Translations under genes and position numbers: made by a program
Assembly (NCBI GenBank): GCA_017411745.1
Contig: JAFQPM010000019.1
Coordinates: 1 to 64,000 of the forward strand
DNA length: 64,000 nt
Direction of reading: 5' to 3'
Source: Clostridia bacterium
GTDB taxonomy: Bacteria; Bacillota; Clostridia; Oscillospirales; CAG-272
Shown: one piece after another, positions 33,475 through 41,274 of the stretch
Numbering within the stretch: the first letter of the stretch is position 1
How the letters are laid out: the number at the start of each line of letters is the position of its first letter
Notes under the pieces: model-generated
What the model was told of the DNA's origin: nothing
What the model saw: only the letters and a program-made list of their open reading frames with translations
The model's database searches: none

Positions 33475-33516
33475 AAAACCCAACCAATAGCCCTTGGGCT
33501 TTTGGTTGGGTTTTTT
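33475..33516 (+). terminator. Terminator of tRNA-Ser
   Basis: AAAACCCAACCAA pairs with TTGGTTGGGTTTT across the inner AGCCC/GGGCT stem, and T6 follows. The hairpin is directly adjacent to the CCA end. Confidence 0.85.
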
Positions 33517-33850
33517 ACAGAGTCAGAGGGTCAAGAGGGCTCCTACTCCAAATTCGCTTGCGAATTTGTGAAAGGGTTCAGAATCCCTCTGCCACCAATA
33601 GCCCTTGGGCTTTTGGTTGGGTTTTTTACAGAGTCAGAGGCTCAAGAGAGCTCCTACTCCAAATTCGCTTGCGAATTTGTGAAAGGGTTCAGAATCTTAC
33701 GTTCCCCGACTTCGTCGGCTCACTCACCGAGTTTTGCTTCGCAAAACGTCGCCGCGATCAAAGATCGCCCTCCGCGCAACGAAATACATAGTCCTTGGGC
33801 TTTTGGTTGGGTTTTTTGCATAAGCAAACCCGCCACACTAACCAATAATC
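33475..33850. repeat. Downstream 111-bp repeats with tRNA 3'-end remnants
   Basis: A unit of 111 bp starting CCAATAGCCCTTGGGC occurs at 33484-33594 and again from 33595 to about 33698, with few changes. A third, terminator-only piece lies near 33789-33820. The unit ends with GGGTTCAGAATCCCTCTGCCACCA-like sequence (split here: GGGTTC, AGAATCCC, TCTGCCA). This resembles the T arm and CCA end of the tRNA next door. It also contains the perfect hairpin AAATTCGC/GCGAATTT. ORFs through this stretch are repeat artefacts. Confidence 0.75.
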
Positions 33851-34042
33851 ATGAAACAAAACGAATCAAACCAAACTCAAATCACCGCACCCGACGAGAA
33901 AAAGAAACAGCTTTTTCTCGAGCAGAAGCGCACTCTTGACATCTTTCTGGCAAACGGTGCGATAACTCAAGCGCAGTATAATAAAAGCTACGGAGACCTC
34001 GTAGTGCTGATGGGAATGCAGGACGTGGCAAAGGAGCTTTAA
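33851..34042 (+). CDS. Small SHOCT-like hypothetical protein
   Basis: This 63-residue protein is largely two helices. LFLEQKRTLDIFLANGAITQ followed by AQYNKSYGDLVVLMGM resembles the short C-terminal (SHOCT) helical hairpin with its GxITxxxY turn. I recall similar small proteins beside integrated elements in gut Clostridia, but this is memory and not a search result. No strong ribosome site is visible before the ATG. Its place right after tRNA-Ser remnants fits the edge of a former integrated element. Confidence 0.6.
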   Translation: MKQNESNQTQITAPDEKKKQLFLEQKRTLDIFLANGAITQAQYNKSYGDLVVLMGMQDVAKEL

Positions 34043-34108
34043 AAAACAAACCCACAACGGCTCATACATTGTCAACAAGGAAGTCGTACCTTAAAGGAGG
34101 ACAGGAAA

Positions 34109-35125
34109 ATGGTCGAAATAAACGGCGATAAGTGTCATGCAACGCTGATGAAGAAGATCACCCCGTCGCTTGCGTATAACGAGAGCGCAGACTATGAGGA
34201 ATGGAAAGCGCAGATAGAAGCAAAGCTTCGCGAGCTTACGGGAATCGATCTCATAGAAGAAAACGCGTGTGAGCCTCAGCTGACTATTGAGGAAGATATC
34301 CATATGGACGGCTACCGCAGAATACGCTTTGTGTTTTACAGCGAGATTGATGCAATGGTGCCTTGCTATCTGCTCATACCCGACACCAATAAAGAAAAAT
34401 ATCCGCTTATGATCACTTTGCAGGGACACACCTCGGGAATGCACATCTCCCTTGGACTTGAAAAATATCCAGGTGATGAGGTTTATTCAACCAACTCAGC
34501 ATTTGCTCTACAGGCGGTCAAGAACGGCTTTGCCGCGCTTTGCATAGAGCAGAGATCGATGGGCGAGCGCAAGCCTCCCAATCCTGCAGACAGAGGTCAT
34601 AATTGTTGCTTTCAAACGCACAATGCTTTTATGCTCGGAAGAACCACGATCGGCGAGCGCGCGTGGGACGTAAGCAGAGCCCTCGACCTTATGACCGAGT
34701 TTGCACAGATAGACACTGAGAGAGTTGCCATAACGGGTAATTCGGGCGGTGGAACTGCAAGCTTTTACGCGGCTTGTCTTGATAAGAGGATCAAGGCATC
34801 GATTCCCGGCTGTTCCTTCTGTCCTTACACAGAATCGATCATGGCAATGCTCCACTGCGGATGCAATTACATACCGAGTGCGTTCAGATATTTCGATATG
34901 GAAGATCTCACCTGCCTTATCGCTCCGAGAAAGCTTCTTATCGTCAACGGCGAGAAGGACGATATCTTCTTGTTCGAAGGAACCAAGCGCGCGTTTGAAA
35001 CGGTCAAGAAGATATATGCTCGAGAGGGAGCAGAGGACAACTGCAAGCTCGTTGCCACACCCGAGGGACATATGTGGGTACCCGAGATCGTCTGGCCCGC
35101 AATAGACGAATTTATTAAATTGTGA
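34109..35125 (+). CDS. Alpha/beta hydrolase, acetyl-xylan-esterase-like
   Basis: This 338-residue cytoplasmic esterase-fold protein has the nucleophile elbow GNSGGG (about 212-217), a catalytic Asp in NGEKDDIF and a His in PEGHMW, in the right order. An oxyanion region HTSGM lies after TLQG. The size and the GERAWDVSRALDLM helix resemble the acetyl esterase/AXE1-type families that remove acetyl groups from plant polysaccharide fragments. The substrate is not certain. AAAGGAGG lies before the ATG. It is followed by the M3-type lipoprotein gene. Confidence 0.85.
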   Translation: MVEINGDKCHATLMKKITPSLAYNESADYEEWKAQIEAKLRELTGIDLIEENACEPQLTIEEDIHMDGYRRIRFVFYSEIDAMVPCYLLIPDTNKEKYPLMITLQGHTSGMHISLGLEKYPGDEVYSTNSAFALQAVKNGFAALCIEQRSMGERKPPNPADRGHNCCFQTHNAFMLGRTTIGERAWDVSRALDLMTEFAQIDTERVAITGNSGGGTASFYAACLDKRIKASIPGCSFCPYTESIMAMLHCGCNYIPSAFRYFDMEDLTCLIAPRKLLIVNGEKDDIFLFEGTKRAFETVKKIYAREGAEDNCKLVATPEGHMWVPEIVWPAIDEFIKL

Positions 35126-35167
35126 TTTATTTTAAGCATATTAAACACTGAAAAGGAGACCAAAATT

Positions 35168-36985
35168 ATGAAAACAAGAAGCTGGTTACAAATGCTTGCT
35201 CTGTTGCTTGCCATCGTAATTACCCTTAGCGCGTGTGACATAGGCGGTAATTCTACGGGCGAAACCGAGCAGTCCACCGTCGAGTCCACCGTTGCCGATG
35301 GAACCACGGCGGGCGAAGATAACACAGCCCAAACGAGCGCAGAAACAACGACAGAAAAAACCGAGGAAACGACCAAGGAAGAGGAAACGACCAAGGAAGA
35401 GGAAACCACCAAGGAAGAGGAAACGACCGAGGCAGAGCTTTCCGAGTACCGCGCAAGTATCTCCAAGGACATCAAGGAGATCAAGGAGATGTACACTCTG
35501 ACCGACGAGTATTTCGACGAAGCTCTCGCGAAGCTTGCCGAATTTGAGGAAAAGGCGATCCTCGGTGAGAATTACGAGGATGTTGATGCCATTTATAACG
35601 AGTTTGAGGATATGTTCTACCATATCGCAACTCAGGTCAGCATCGCAACTCTGATCTATTATTACGATACCACCGTCGAGGAGACAAATGATCAGTACCT
35701 TAACGCAAACGAAAAGTACGGCGATATGTATAACGCATACATTGAGACGTGCAAAAAGGTATATGAAAATTCTCCGATAAGAGACGAGCTCTTTGCCGAC
35801 TGGACCGAAGCCGACCTCAAGGAGCTGTTCGACTATTCCCCCGAGATTCAGGATCTCAGCCAGAGAAACGAGGAGTTGCTCGTTGAGCTCAACGGCCTTG
35901 TTGAGCCCGAGCTGTACGATCGCTCGGCAGAAATTTATGCCGAGATCGTTATGAACAATCAGAAGATCGCAAAGCTCAACGGCTATGATAACTATTACGA
36001 CTACGCGTCTGCGGAGATCTACGGCAGAGACTATGACCGCGAAGACATCGCCGCTTTCCGTGAGCTCGTAAGAGAAAACTTTTTCCTTAATGCCGACACG
36101 TTGCTCAATGCCTGGCTCAATGATTACTACAATATGTCCCTGATGAACTCAAACACGGTATATAATTTCCTGTACGGAGCATTCGATCATATGCCCAAGA
36201 ATCATGTTGAGGGCTACATAAGCTCGTTTGAGGGCACCAGCACCTACGAGGGCTTCAGACACCTGCTCGATAACAAGAATATTCTGTTTGCAGACTCTCC
36301 CAATTCCCATCCGTCCGCATTCCAGCTATATCTCTACGAGCTCGAAACACCCTTCTGTCTGTACGGATCGAACGGTCAGAGCGCATCCACGATAGTACAC
36401 GAGATGGGACACTATTATGCATCTCTTTACAACCCCGATGTCTCCTCCTACGATCTTGCGGAGACCCAGTCACAGTCCAACGAGCTTTTGTTCTTGAAGT
36501 ATCTCGAAAGCAAGATGAGTGACGAGGTTTATGGGGTGATAAAGGGCTACAATATGTATAACTTCGCAGTTATGGCTGTTGTTTGCGTTATCATCGACGA
36601 GTTTGAGCAGAGGGTATACGCTCTTGAGAGCACCGAGGGATACACCTCCGCAGACTTCGACGCTATTATGGCAGATATCTGTCAGAAATACGGAGGAGTT
36701 GACTATCTCAACGAAAATATAGTTGATATCAACAATTATTGGAGATCGGTAGCAACGAACAATCCCGTATATTATATCAGCTACGCGGTTTCGATCGTAT
36801 CTTCACTCAGCCTCTTTGCAACTGCAGAGGAGGATGAAGCAGCAGCAAGAGAGATCTACAGAATTCTCATCGAGGAGACCGAGGAGGACGAGTCCTTTAT
36901 GTCTGCCGTTGAGCGTTCGGGTCTTGCAAGTCCCTTCGATGCAGAGACCTTCGCAAAGCTTATGCCCGTTATTCTTAATAAATAA
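35168..36985 (+). CDS. M3-family oligopeptidase-like lipoprotein
   Basis: This 605-residue zinc metallopeptidase is exported. The signal ends in the lipobox LSAC with the lipidated Cys at about 23. Residues 30-95 are a Thr/Glu linker with three exact ETTKEEE-type repeats. The catalytic HEMGH is at 411-415 in STIVHEMGHYYASLY, with a downstream Glu ligand expected in SQSNELLFLKYLE. The helical body resembles M3 oligoendopeptidase F. Surface-anchored M3 enzymes with a linker are less common than cytoplasmic ones. AAAGGAGA precedes the ATG, and a terminator lies at 36994-37023. Confidence 0.88.
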   Translation: MKTRSWLQMLALLLAIVITLSACDIGGNSTGETEQSTVESTVADGTTAGEDNTAQTSAETTTEKTEETTKEEETTKEEETTKEEETTEAELSEYRASISKDIKEIKEMYTLTDEYFDEALAKLAEFEEKAILGENYEDVDAIYNEFEDMFYHIATQVSIATLIYYYDTTVEETNDQYLNANEKYGDMYNAYIETCKKVYENSPIRDELFADWTEADLKELFDYSPEIQDLSQRNEELLVELNGLVEPELYDRSAEIYAEIVMNNQKIAKLNGYDNYYDYASAEIYGRDYDREDIAAFRELVRENFFLNADTLLNAWLNDYYNMSLMNSNTVYNFLYGAFDHMPKNHVEGYISSFEGTSTYEGFRHLLDNKNILFADSPNSHPSAFQLYLYELETPFCLYGSNGQSASTIVHEMGHYYASLYNPDVSSYDLAETQSQSNELLFLKYLESKMSDEVYGVIKGYNMYNFAVMAVVCVIIDEFEQRVYALESTEGYTSADFDAIMADICQKYGGVDYLNENIVDINNYWRSVATNNPVYYISYAVSIVSSLSLFATAEEDEAAAREIYRILIEETEEDESFMSAVERSGLASPFDAETFAKLMPVILNK

Positions 36986-36993
36986 TTTTCATA

Positions 36994-37023
36994 AAAGGAC
37001 CGCCTCAAAGGAGGCGGTCCTTT
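36994..37023 (+). terminator. Terminator after the M3-type peptidase gene
   Basis: AAAGGACCGCCTC (36994-37006) pairs with GAGGCGGTCCTTT (37011-37023), with a 4-base loop. Confidence 0.85.
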
Positions 37024-37106
37024 CCAATGAAATGCGTGGAAATGATAGAAAAGCGGGCTGTTTGTTATCAAACTGTAAATAAACCGTTAATAACACCTGC
37101 TTTTCG

Positions 37107-37135
37107 TTGACTTTTCCACGCACGTGTGATATCAT
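37107..37135 (+). promoter_or_regulatory. Promoter of the CNNM leader and gene
   Basis: TTGACT (37107-37112) and TATCAT (37130-37135) are 17 bases apart. The transcript would have a leader of about 225 bases before the CNNM start. Confidence 0.75.
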
Positions 37136-37169
37136 ATAGCAAATGACTAAAAAAGGAAGGTAAGAGGAA

Positions 37170-37250
37170 ATGGATGACGGCGATAGTACGGACACTACTT
37201 GTATGTGTAATGCCTTAACTGTTGTACGTGCGTTTCATTATATTTCATAA
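37170..37250 (+). CDS. 26-codon upstream ORF (possible leader peptide)
   Basis: The ORF begins ATG at 37170, nine bases after AAGGAAGG (37153-37160), and ends with TAA at 37248. The peptide starts MDDGDSTDTT, has a CMC motif at residues 11-13 and ends VVRAFHYIS. It lies between a promoter and an intrinsic-terminator-like structure, the arrangement of a leader peptide that controls attenuation. It could alternatively be a small protein in its own right. I do not recognise a family with certainty. Confidence 0.55.
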   Translation: MDDGDSTDTTCMCNALTVVRAFHYIS

Positions 37251-37258
37251 AATGTGCG

Positions 37259-37327
37259 GCATAGCCTAAGCGATATAGCCTGAAATGATAGGGAGTATCG
37301 GTGTAGGTTGTGCTTTTTTGCGTTTTT
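37259..37327 (+). promoter_or_regulatory. Attenuator-like structure in the CNNM leader
   Basis: GCATAGCCT (37259-37267) can pair fully with AGGTTGTGC (37305-37313), counting two G-U pairs, and T6 follows at once, then T7 a few bases later. Nested inside are CGATA/TATCG (37271-37275 with 37296-37300) and CCT/AGG (37279-37281 with 37290-37292). A second ATAGCCT copy (37275-37281) offers a competing 5' arm. This looks like an intrinsic terminator placed before the gene it would control. Confidence 0.6.
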
Positions 37328-37367
37328 TTGAAAAATATAAATGAAACGATCAGGAGAACATATTATC

Positions 37368-38807
37368 ATGGATTACATAGGGCCTTTATTATTGCAGGTT
37401 TGTCTTATAGCGTTGAACGCGATATTCGCGTGCGCTGAAACTGCGTTCTTGTCGATAAATTCGGCGAGGATCGAAAAAATGGTGGAAGAAGGCGACAAAA
37501 AGACTAAAAAGAAAGCCAAAAAGCTCCAGAAGCTTACCAAGGATTCTTCCAAATTTTTATCAACTATACAGGTAGCAATAACCCTCGCGGGATTTTTGGG
37601 GTCTGCATTTGCCGCAGATACCTTCTCTGAGCCGCTTTCAGATCTTATCGTAAAGATCGATTGGATCGCGGCGCACGGAATCACCGCGGGTCAGATCGAG
37701 CCTGCGTGTGTAATAGTGATCACGCTGGTTCTGTCCTTCTTCAGCATAGTGCTCGGAGAGCTCGTGCCCAAGAGAATGGCGATGAAGAATGCCGAAAAGG
37801 TGTCGCTTGCACTTTCGGGCTTTATACGCTTCACGTCTTGCATCTTTGCTCCGTTCGTATGGGTGCTTACAAAGACCACAAACGGAATACTTCGTATGTT
37901 TGGCATCAATCCTCACGAGGAGGAGGAGGCCGCAAGCGAGGAGGAGATCCGAATCATCCTTGACACCAGCAGCGAAAAGGGAACGATCGACAGTATGGAG
38001 AACGAGATGATACAGAACATCTTCGAGTTCGACGATATATCGATCTCCGAGGTCTGCACGCATCGTCGCGAGGTCGATATGCTCTATAAAGAGGACTCGC
38101 TCGAGAAGTGGAGAGAGAAGATCATTCAGTCAAGACACGGATTTTACCCCATCTGCGGTGAGGATGCCGACGATATCGTGGGCGTTCTGAATATCAAAAA
38201 ATTCTTCCGCGCAGAGTGTGAAAGCATCGAGGATGCGATCGCAAAGGCGGCGGAAAAGCCTTATTTCGTGCCTGAAAACATGAAGGCAGACGTGCTTTTC
38301 ACCAATATGAAGGAATCGAGAACCTACTTTGCCGTCGTCGTCGACGAATACGGCGGAACGAGTGGAGTAATCACGATCCACGACCTGCTTGAGCTGCTCG
38401 TGGGCGATATGGGTGATAAGGAGGACGTCAAGGTCGAGGAAATAGTCAACGTCGGCGAGAACGAGTGGAATATACTCGGCTCTGCGTCGCTTGAAAAGGT
38501 CACCGAGGCGCTCGGAGTCGAGTTCGACACCGAGGAATGTGATACCTTTGGCGGATACATATTCGGACTTCTCGGAGAGGTTCCCGACGACGGAACAGGT
38601 CTTGAGATCGTGACCGAAACCGACGATCTTATTATAAAAACCGAGTCCGTGGTCGACCACCACATCGAATCGACTGTTGTTACCGTCAAGGAGCGCGTAG
38701 CAGACGACGAGGACGACGATGATGAGGATGATGACGACGAGGACAAGAAAAAGAAAAAGAAGCTCAAGGATAAGGACGATGACGACGAGTCCGAATCCGA
38801 AGATTGA
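37368..38807 (+). CDS. CNNM/CorC-family transporter (DUF21-CBS-CorC_HlyC)
   Basis: This 479-residue membrane protein has an N-terminal DUF21 domain with about four helices (FACAETAFLSINSARIEKM and AITLAGFLGSAFAADTF at its start). A CBS pair (about 205-330, with the VVVDEYGGTSGVITIHDLLE block) and the CorC_HlyC domain ending in DDLIIKTESVVDHHIESTVVTV follow. The last 45 residues are almost all Asp and Glu around a Lys run, a tail not seen in most members. Relatives export magnesium, sometimes cobalt. The ATG at 37368 follows CAGGAG; the start at 37341 has no ribosome site. Expression is probably set by the leader upstream. Confidence 0.9.
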   Translation: MDYIGPLLLQVCLIALNAIFACAETAFLSINSARIEKMVEEGDKKTKKKAKKLQKLTKDSSKFLSTIQVAITLAGFLGSAFAADTFSEPLSDLIVKIDWIAAHGITAGQIEPACVIVITLVLSFFSIVLGELVPKRMAMKNAEKVSLALSGFIRFTSCIFAPFVWVLTKTTNGILRMFGINPHEEEEAASEEEIRIILDTSSEKGTIDSMENEMIQNIFEFDDISISEVCTHRREVDMLYKEDSLEKWREKIIQSRHGFYPICGEDADDIVGVLNIKKFFRAECESIEDAIAKAAEKPYFVPENMKADVLFTNMKESRTYFAVVVDEYGGTSGVITIHDLLELLVGDMGDKEDVKVEEIVNVGENEWNILGSASLEKVTEALGVEFDTEECDTFGGYIFGLLGEVPDDGTGLEIVTETDDLIIKTESVVDHHIESTVVTVKERVADDEDDDDEDDDDEDKKKKKKLKDKDDDDESESED

Positions 38808-38823
38808 TCTTTAGAAAAGGAGT

Positions 38824-38854
38824 ATGGGGAAAACTTTTAAAGGGTTTTCCCCAT
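38824..38854. repeat. Short palindrome after the CNNM gene
   Basis: ATGGGGAAAAC (38824-38834) pairs with GTTTTCCCCAT (38844-38854). It is a short member of the dispersed family without the C-rich tail. It lies between a stop codon and the next gene's start. Confidence 0.7.
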
Positions 38855-38863
38855 TTTAATATT

Positions 38864-39889
38864 ATGGAAAAAAGCATTTTTGAAGATATAGAAAGAAGAG
38901 AGAAGACAAGCGAGCGACAGAGCAGGTATTCGAAATATTGCGACCTCATTTATTACCCTTCGAGCGTGACTCCGGGTATCGAGCTCGCTATGATGGTCTA
39001 TAAGCCCAACAAGCCCACACATATTTTCGTCACAACTCACGGCTGGCACATGAGCATACCGAGCCATAGCGTCGAGAGTGTTACGGGAGCGTCAAGCTGT
39101 CTTGCCGTCCACGTAGATATGCGCGGCAGGGCGCTCTCGGACGGCAAGGCGGATTGCAACGGTTTTGAGATCTACGACGTTATAGACGCCTGCGAATACG
39201 TCAAGAAGTATTACGCCGAGTACATATCCGACCCCGAGGTCGTCTATTTTGAGGGCGGAAGCGGAGGCGGCGGAAATGCCTATGCTCTCGCCGCAAAATT
39301 TCCCGACTATTTTGCCGCTATCACGAGTATGTGCGGTCCGTCCGACTATGCGGTCTGGTACGATAACGACCCGATCGGCGAATTTCAGGACGAACTCTCG
39401 GTTTGGATAGGTGAGAGAGGCGAAAAGGGAGCTTATAACGAGGCGTACGCCTCAAGAAGCGGTATTTACGGAGTTAAAAATCTCTGCTCGCCAATGGTCA
39501 TAATCCACGGCGAGACCGACGAGCGCGTGCCCGTGTATCACGCGAGAAATTATATGAAAGAGGTCGAAAGACAGGGCAAGACCGACCTTGTTAAGTACAC
39601 CGAGCTTCGCGGCATCGGAGGCTTTGAGCATTGGCAGAACGCAACCGAAGCCGATATGCAGCTTATCGACCAACTCTCGAAGGAAAACAGAGAAAATCAC
39701 CCAAAGCCCGTCGAGATAGCAAGAAAGGGAAGAATGGCGGTTCTCGGCTACCTTGTCACCAAGCATTTTTCGGTCTTTTGTGAGTCGCTCGACACCGTCG
39801 CCGAGATAATTTACGACCTCGATGCCGACACCTTCGAATTTATCGGAGATGGTAAATATACTATAATTAAAAAGAGCGCTAATAAATAA
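38864..39889 (+). CDS. Alpha/beta hydrolase, prolyl-oligopeptidase/esterase-like
   Basis: This 341-residue cytoplasmic serine hydrolase has the nucleophile in FEGGSGGGGNAYALA (GxSxG), an Asp in IHGETDERVPVYHA and a His in GFEHW, in family order. The arrangement matches dipeptidyl- or acyl-peptidase S9-like hydrolases and some sugar esterases; the substrate is unknown. I started at the ATG at 38864. The longer frame begins inside the palindrome at 38824 and would encode its repeat. No strong ribosome site is visible, so the gene may depend on read-through from the CNNM gene. Confidence 0.82.
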   Translation: MEKSIFEDIERREKTSERQSRYSKYCDLIYYPSSVTPGIELAMMVYKPNKPTHIFVTTHGWHMSIPSHSVESVTGASSCLAVHVDMRGRALSDGKADCNGFEIYDVIDACEYVKKYYAEYISDPEVVYFEGGSGGGGNAYALAAKFPDYFAAITSMCGPSDYAVWYDNDPIGEFQDELSVWIGERGEKGAYNEAYASRSGIYGVKNLCSPMVIIHGETDERVPVYHARNYMKEVERQGKTDLVKYTELRGIGGFEHWQNATEADMQLIDQLSKENRENHPKPVEIARKGRMAVLGYLVTKHFSVFCESLDTVAEIIYDLDADTFEFIGDGKYTIIKKSANK

Positions 39890-39934
39890 AAAACGGTAAC
39901 GCAGATTGCGTCACCATAAATTCCCCCATTTTTT

Positions 39935-40012
39935 AAATGTTTTTTGGAAGGTGGGGGTGCAGGGGGAGGAAACCTATTTTTCTAAAAAATGGTTTCCTCC
40001 CCCTGCAATCTA
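39935..40012. repeat. Palindromic intergenic element between convergent genes (reverse orientation)
   Basis: A 17-bp stem (39958-39974 with 39991-40007) has inner T and A runs, preceded by TTTTTTGGAAGGTGGGGGTG. This is the reverse complement of the tail seen at 13244-13285 and 54863-54890. It lies between the convergent esterase and asd genes and could end both transcripts. Confidence 0.8.
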
Positions 40013-40019
40013 TATATAC

Positions 40020-41093
40020 TTAATCAAAATAACCGAGTCTGTAAAGCAGCTCTGCGATAAGCACCGCGCCGCCTGCCGCGCCGCGAAGAGTGTTGTGCGA
40101 AAGACCAACGAATTTATAGTCGTAGAGAACGTCCTCGCGCAGTCTGCCTGCGGTAACGCCCATGCCGCCGTAAATGTCGCGGTCGAGCTTTGCCTGAGGA
40201 CGATTGTCCTCCTCAAAATAAGTAACGAACTGCGCGGGAGCGCTGGGAAGACCAAGCTCCTGAGGAAGTCCCTTAAAGTTCTTCCAATCCTCAAGGATCT
40301 GTTCCTTTGTGGGCTTGTTTTCAAACTTTACAAAGACCGCCGCCGTGTGACCGTCGGTAACGGGAACGCGAATGCACTGGGTGGTGATCACAGGGCCGTC
40401 AGCCTTGACGATCTCGCCGTTCTCGACCTTGCCCCAAACGCGCAGGGGCTCCTGCTCGCTCTTTTCTTCCTCGCCGCCGATGTAGGGAATGACGTTGTCG
40501 ATCATCTCGGGCCACTCGTTAAAGGTCTTGCCCGCGCCCGAAATTGCCTGATAAGTAGTCGCAACGACCTCCTTGATGCCGTACTTGCGAAGGGGAGTCA
40601 GCTCGGGAACGTAAGCCTGAATAGAGCAGTTTGGCTTAACGGCGATAAAGCCGCGCTTTGTTCCGAGTCTTTCTCTTTGCGCCTTGATGACCTCAAGATG
40701 CTCGGGGTTTATCTCGGGAATGACCATAGGAACGTCGGGAGTCCAACGGTGAGCCGAGTTGTTGGAAACGACGGGGATCTCAGCCCTTGCGTATTTTTCT
40801 TCGAGCGACTTGATCTCGTCCTTTTTCATATTTACCGCGCAGAAAACGAACTGACAATCCTTCATCTCGTCGATGTTTTCCGCATCAATAACGACCATAT
40901 CCGCATATTTCTCGGGCATAGGAGTAGCAAGCTTCCAACGTCCTCCGAGAGCCTCTGCATAGGTCTTGCCTGCGCTGTTTTTAGAAGCAGCGAGCTTTAT
41001 AACTTCAAAATAAGGGTGATCTGCAAGCAGAGAAAGAAACCTCTGACCTACCATACCCGTGGCGCCAACGACGCCGACCTTCATTTTTTCCAT
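40020..41093 (-). CDS. asd: Aspartate-semialdehyde dehydrogenase
   Basis: Asd makes aspartate semialdehyde from aspartyl phosphate for lysine, diaminopimelate, threonine and methionine synthesis. The 357-residue protein has VGVVGATGMVGQRF (7-20) for NADP and the catalytic Cys156 in KPNCSIQ. A His lies in VPVTDGHTAAVFV. Length and the PNCS motif place it with the archaeal/fungal-like branch of the enzyme, which also occurs in many Clostridia. The ATG at 41093 follows GGTGGAGG. A promoter lies at 41164-41192. Confidence 0.94.
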   Translation of the reverse strand: MEKMKVGVVGATGMVGQRFLSLLADHPYFEVIKLAASKNSAGKTYAEALGGRWKLATPMPEKYADMVVIDAENIDEMKDCQFVFCAVNMKKDEIKSLEEKYARAEIPVVSNNSAHRWTPDVPMVIPEINPEHLEVIKAQRERLGTKRGFIAVKPNCSIQAYVPELTPLRKYGIKEVVATTYQAISGAGKTFNEWPEMIDNVIPYIGGEEEKSEQEPLRVWGKVENGEIVKADGPVITTQCIRVPVTDGHTAAVFVKFENKPTKEQILEDWKNFKGLPQELGLPSAPAQFVTYFEEDNRPQAKLDRDIYGGMGVTAGRLREDVLYDYKFVGLSHNTLRGAAGGAVLIAELLYRLGYFD

Positions 41094-41163
41094 AGAAACC
41101 TCCACCCTCTCAATACAATTCGAGTGTTTTTGATTTAGTGAACTAAAGTAATGATTTGTTTTT

Positions 41164-41192
41164 ATTATAGCACAAAACCCCCTTTATTTCAA
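41164..41192 (-). promoter_or_regulatory. asd promoter
   Basis: On the minus strand TTGAAA (41192-41187) and TATAAT (41169-41164) are 17 bases apart. Confidence 0.75.
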
Positions 41193-41274
41193 TACCTTTG
41201 AGGTATTTTTTCAAAAGCACTTTGTATAAAAATATGCAAGTGAGAGAAAATTCGTTTGTTTATTTTCAATATTT

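Noticed and set aside
33484..33700. CRISPR-like array downstream of tRNA-Ser
   Set aside because: Only two 111-bp units are adjacent, with no short repeat/spacer alternation and no cas genes.
33420..33939. Overlapping frames through the tRNA-Ser downstream repeats
   Set aside because: They repeat the same peptide because the DNA is repeated, include the tRNA itself and lack ribosome sites.
38804..38863. N-terminal extension of the esterase at 38864
   Set aside because: The extra codons are the palindrome element read as protein.
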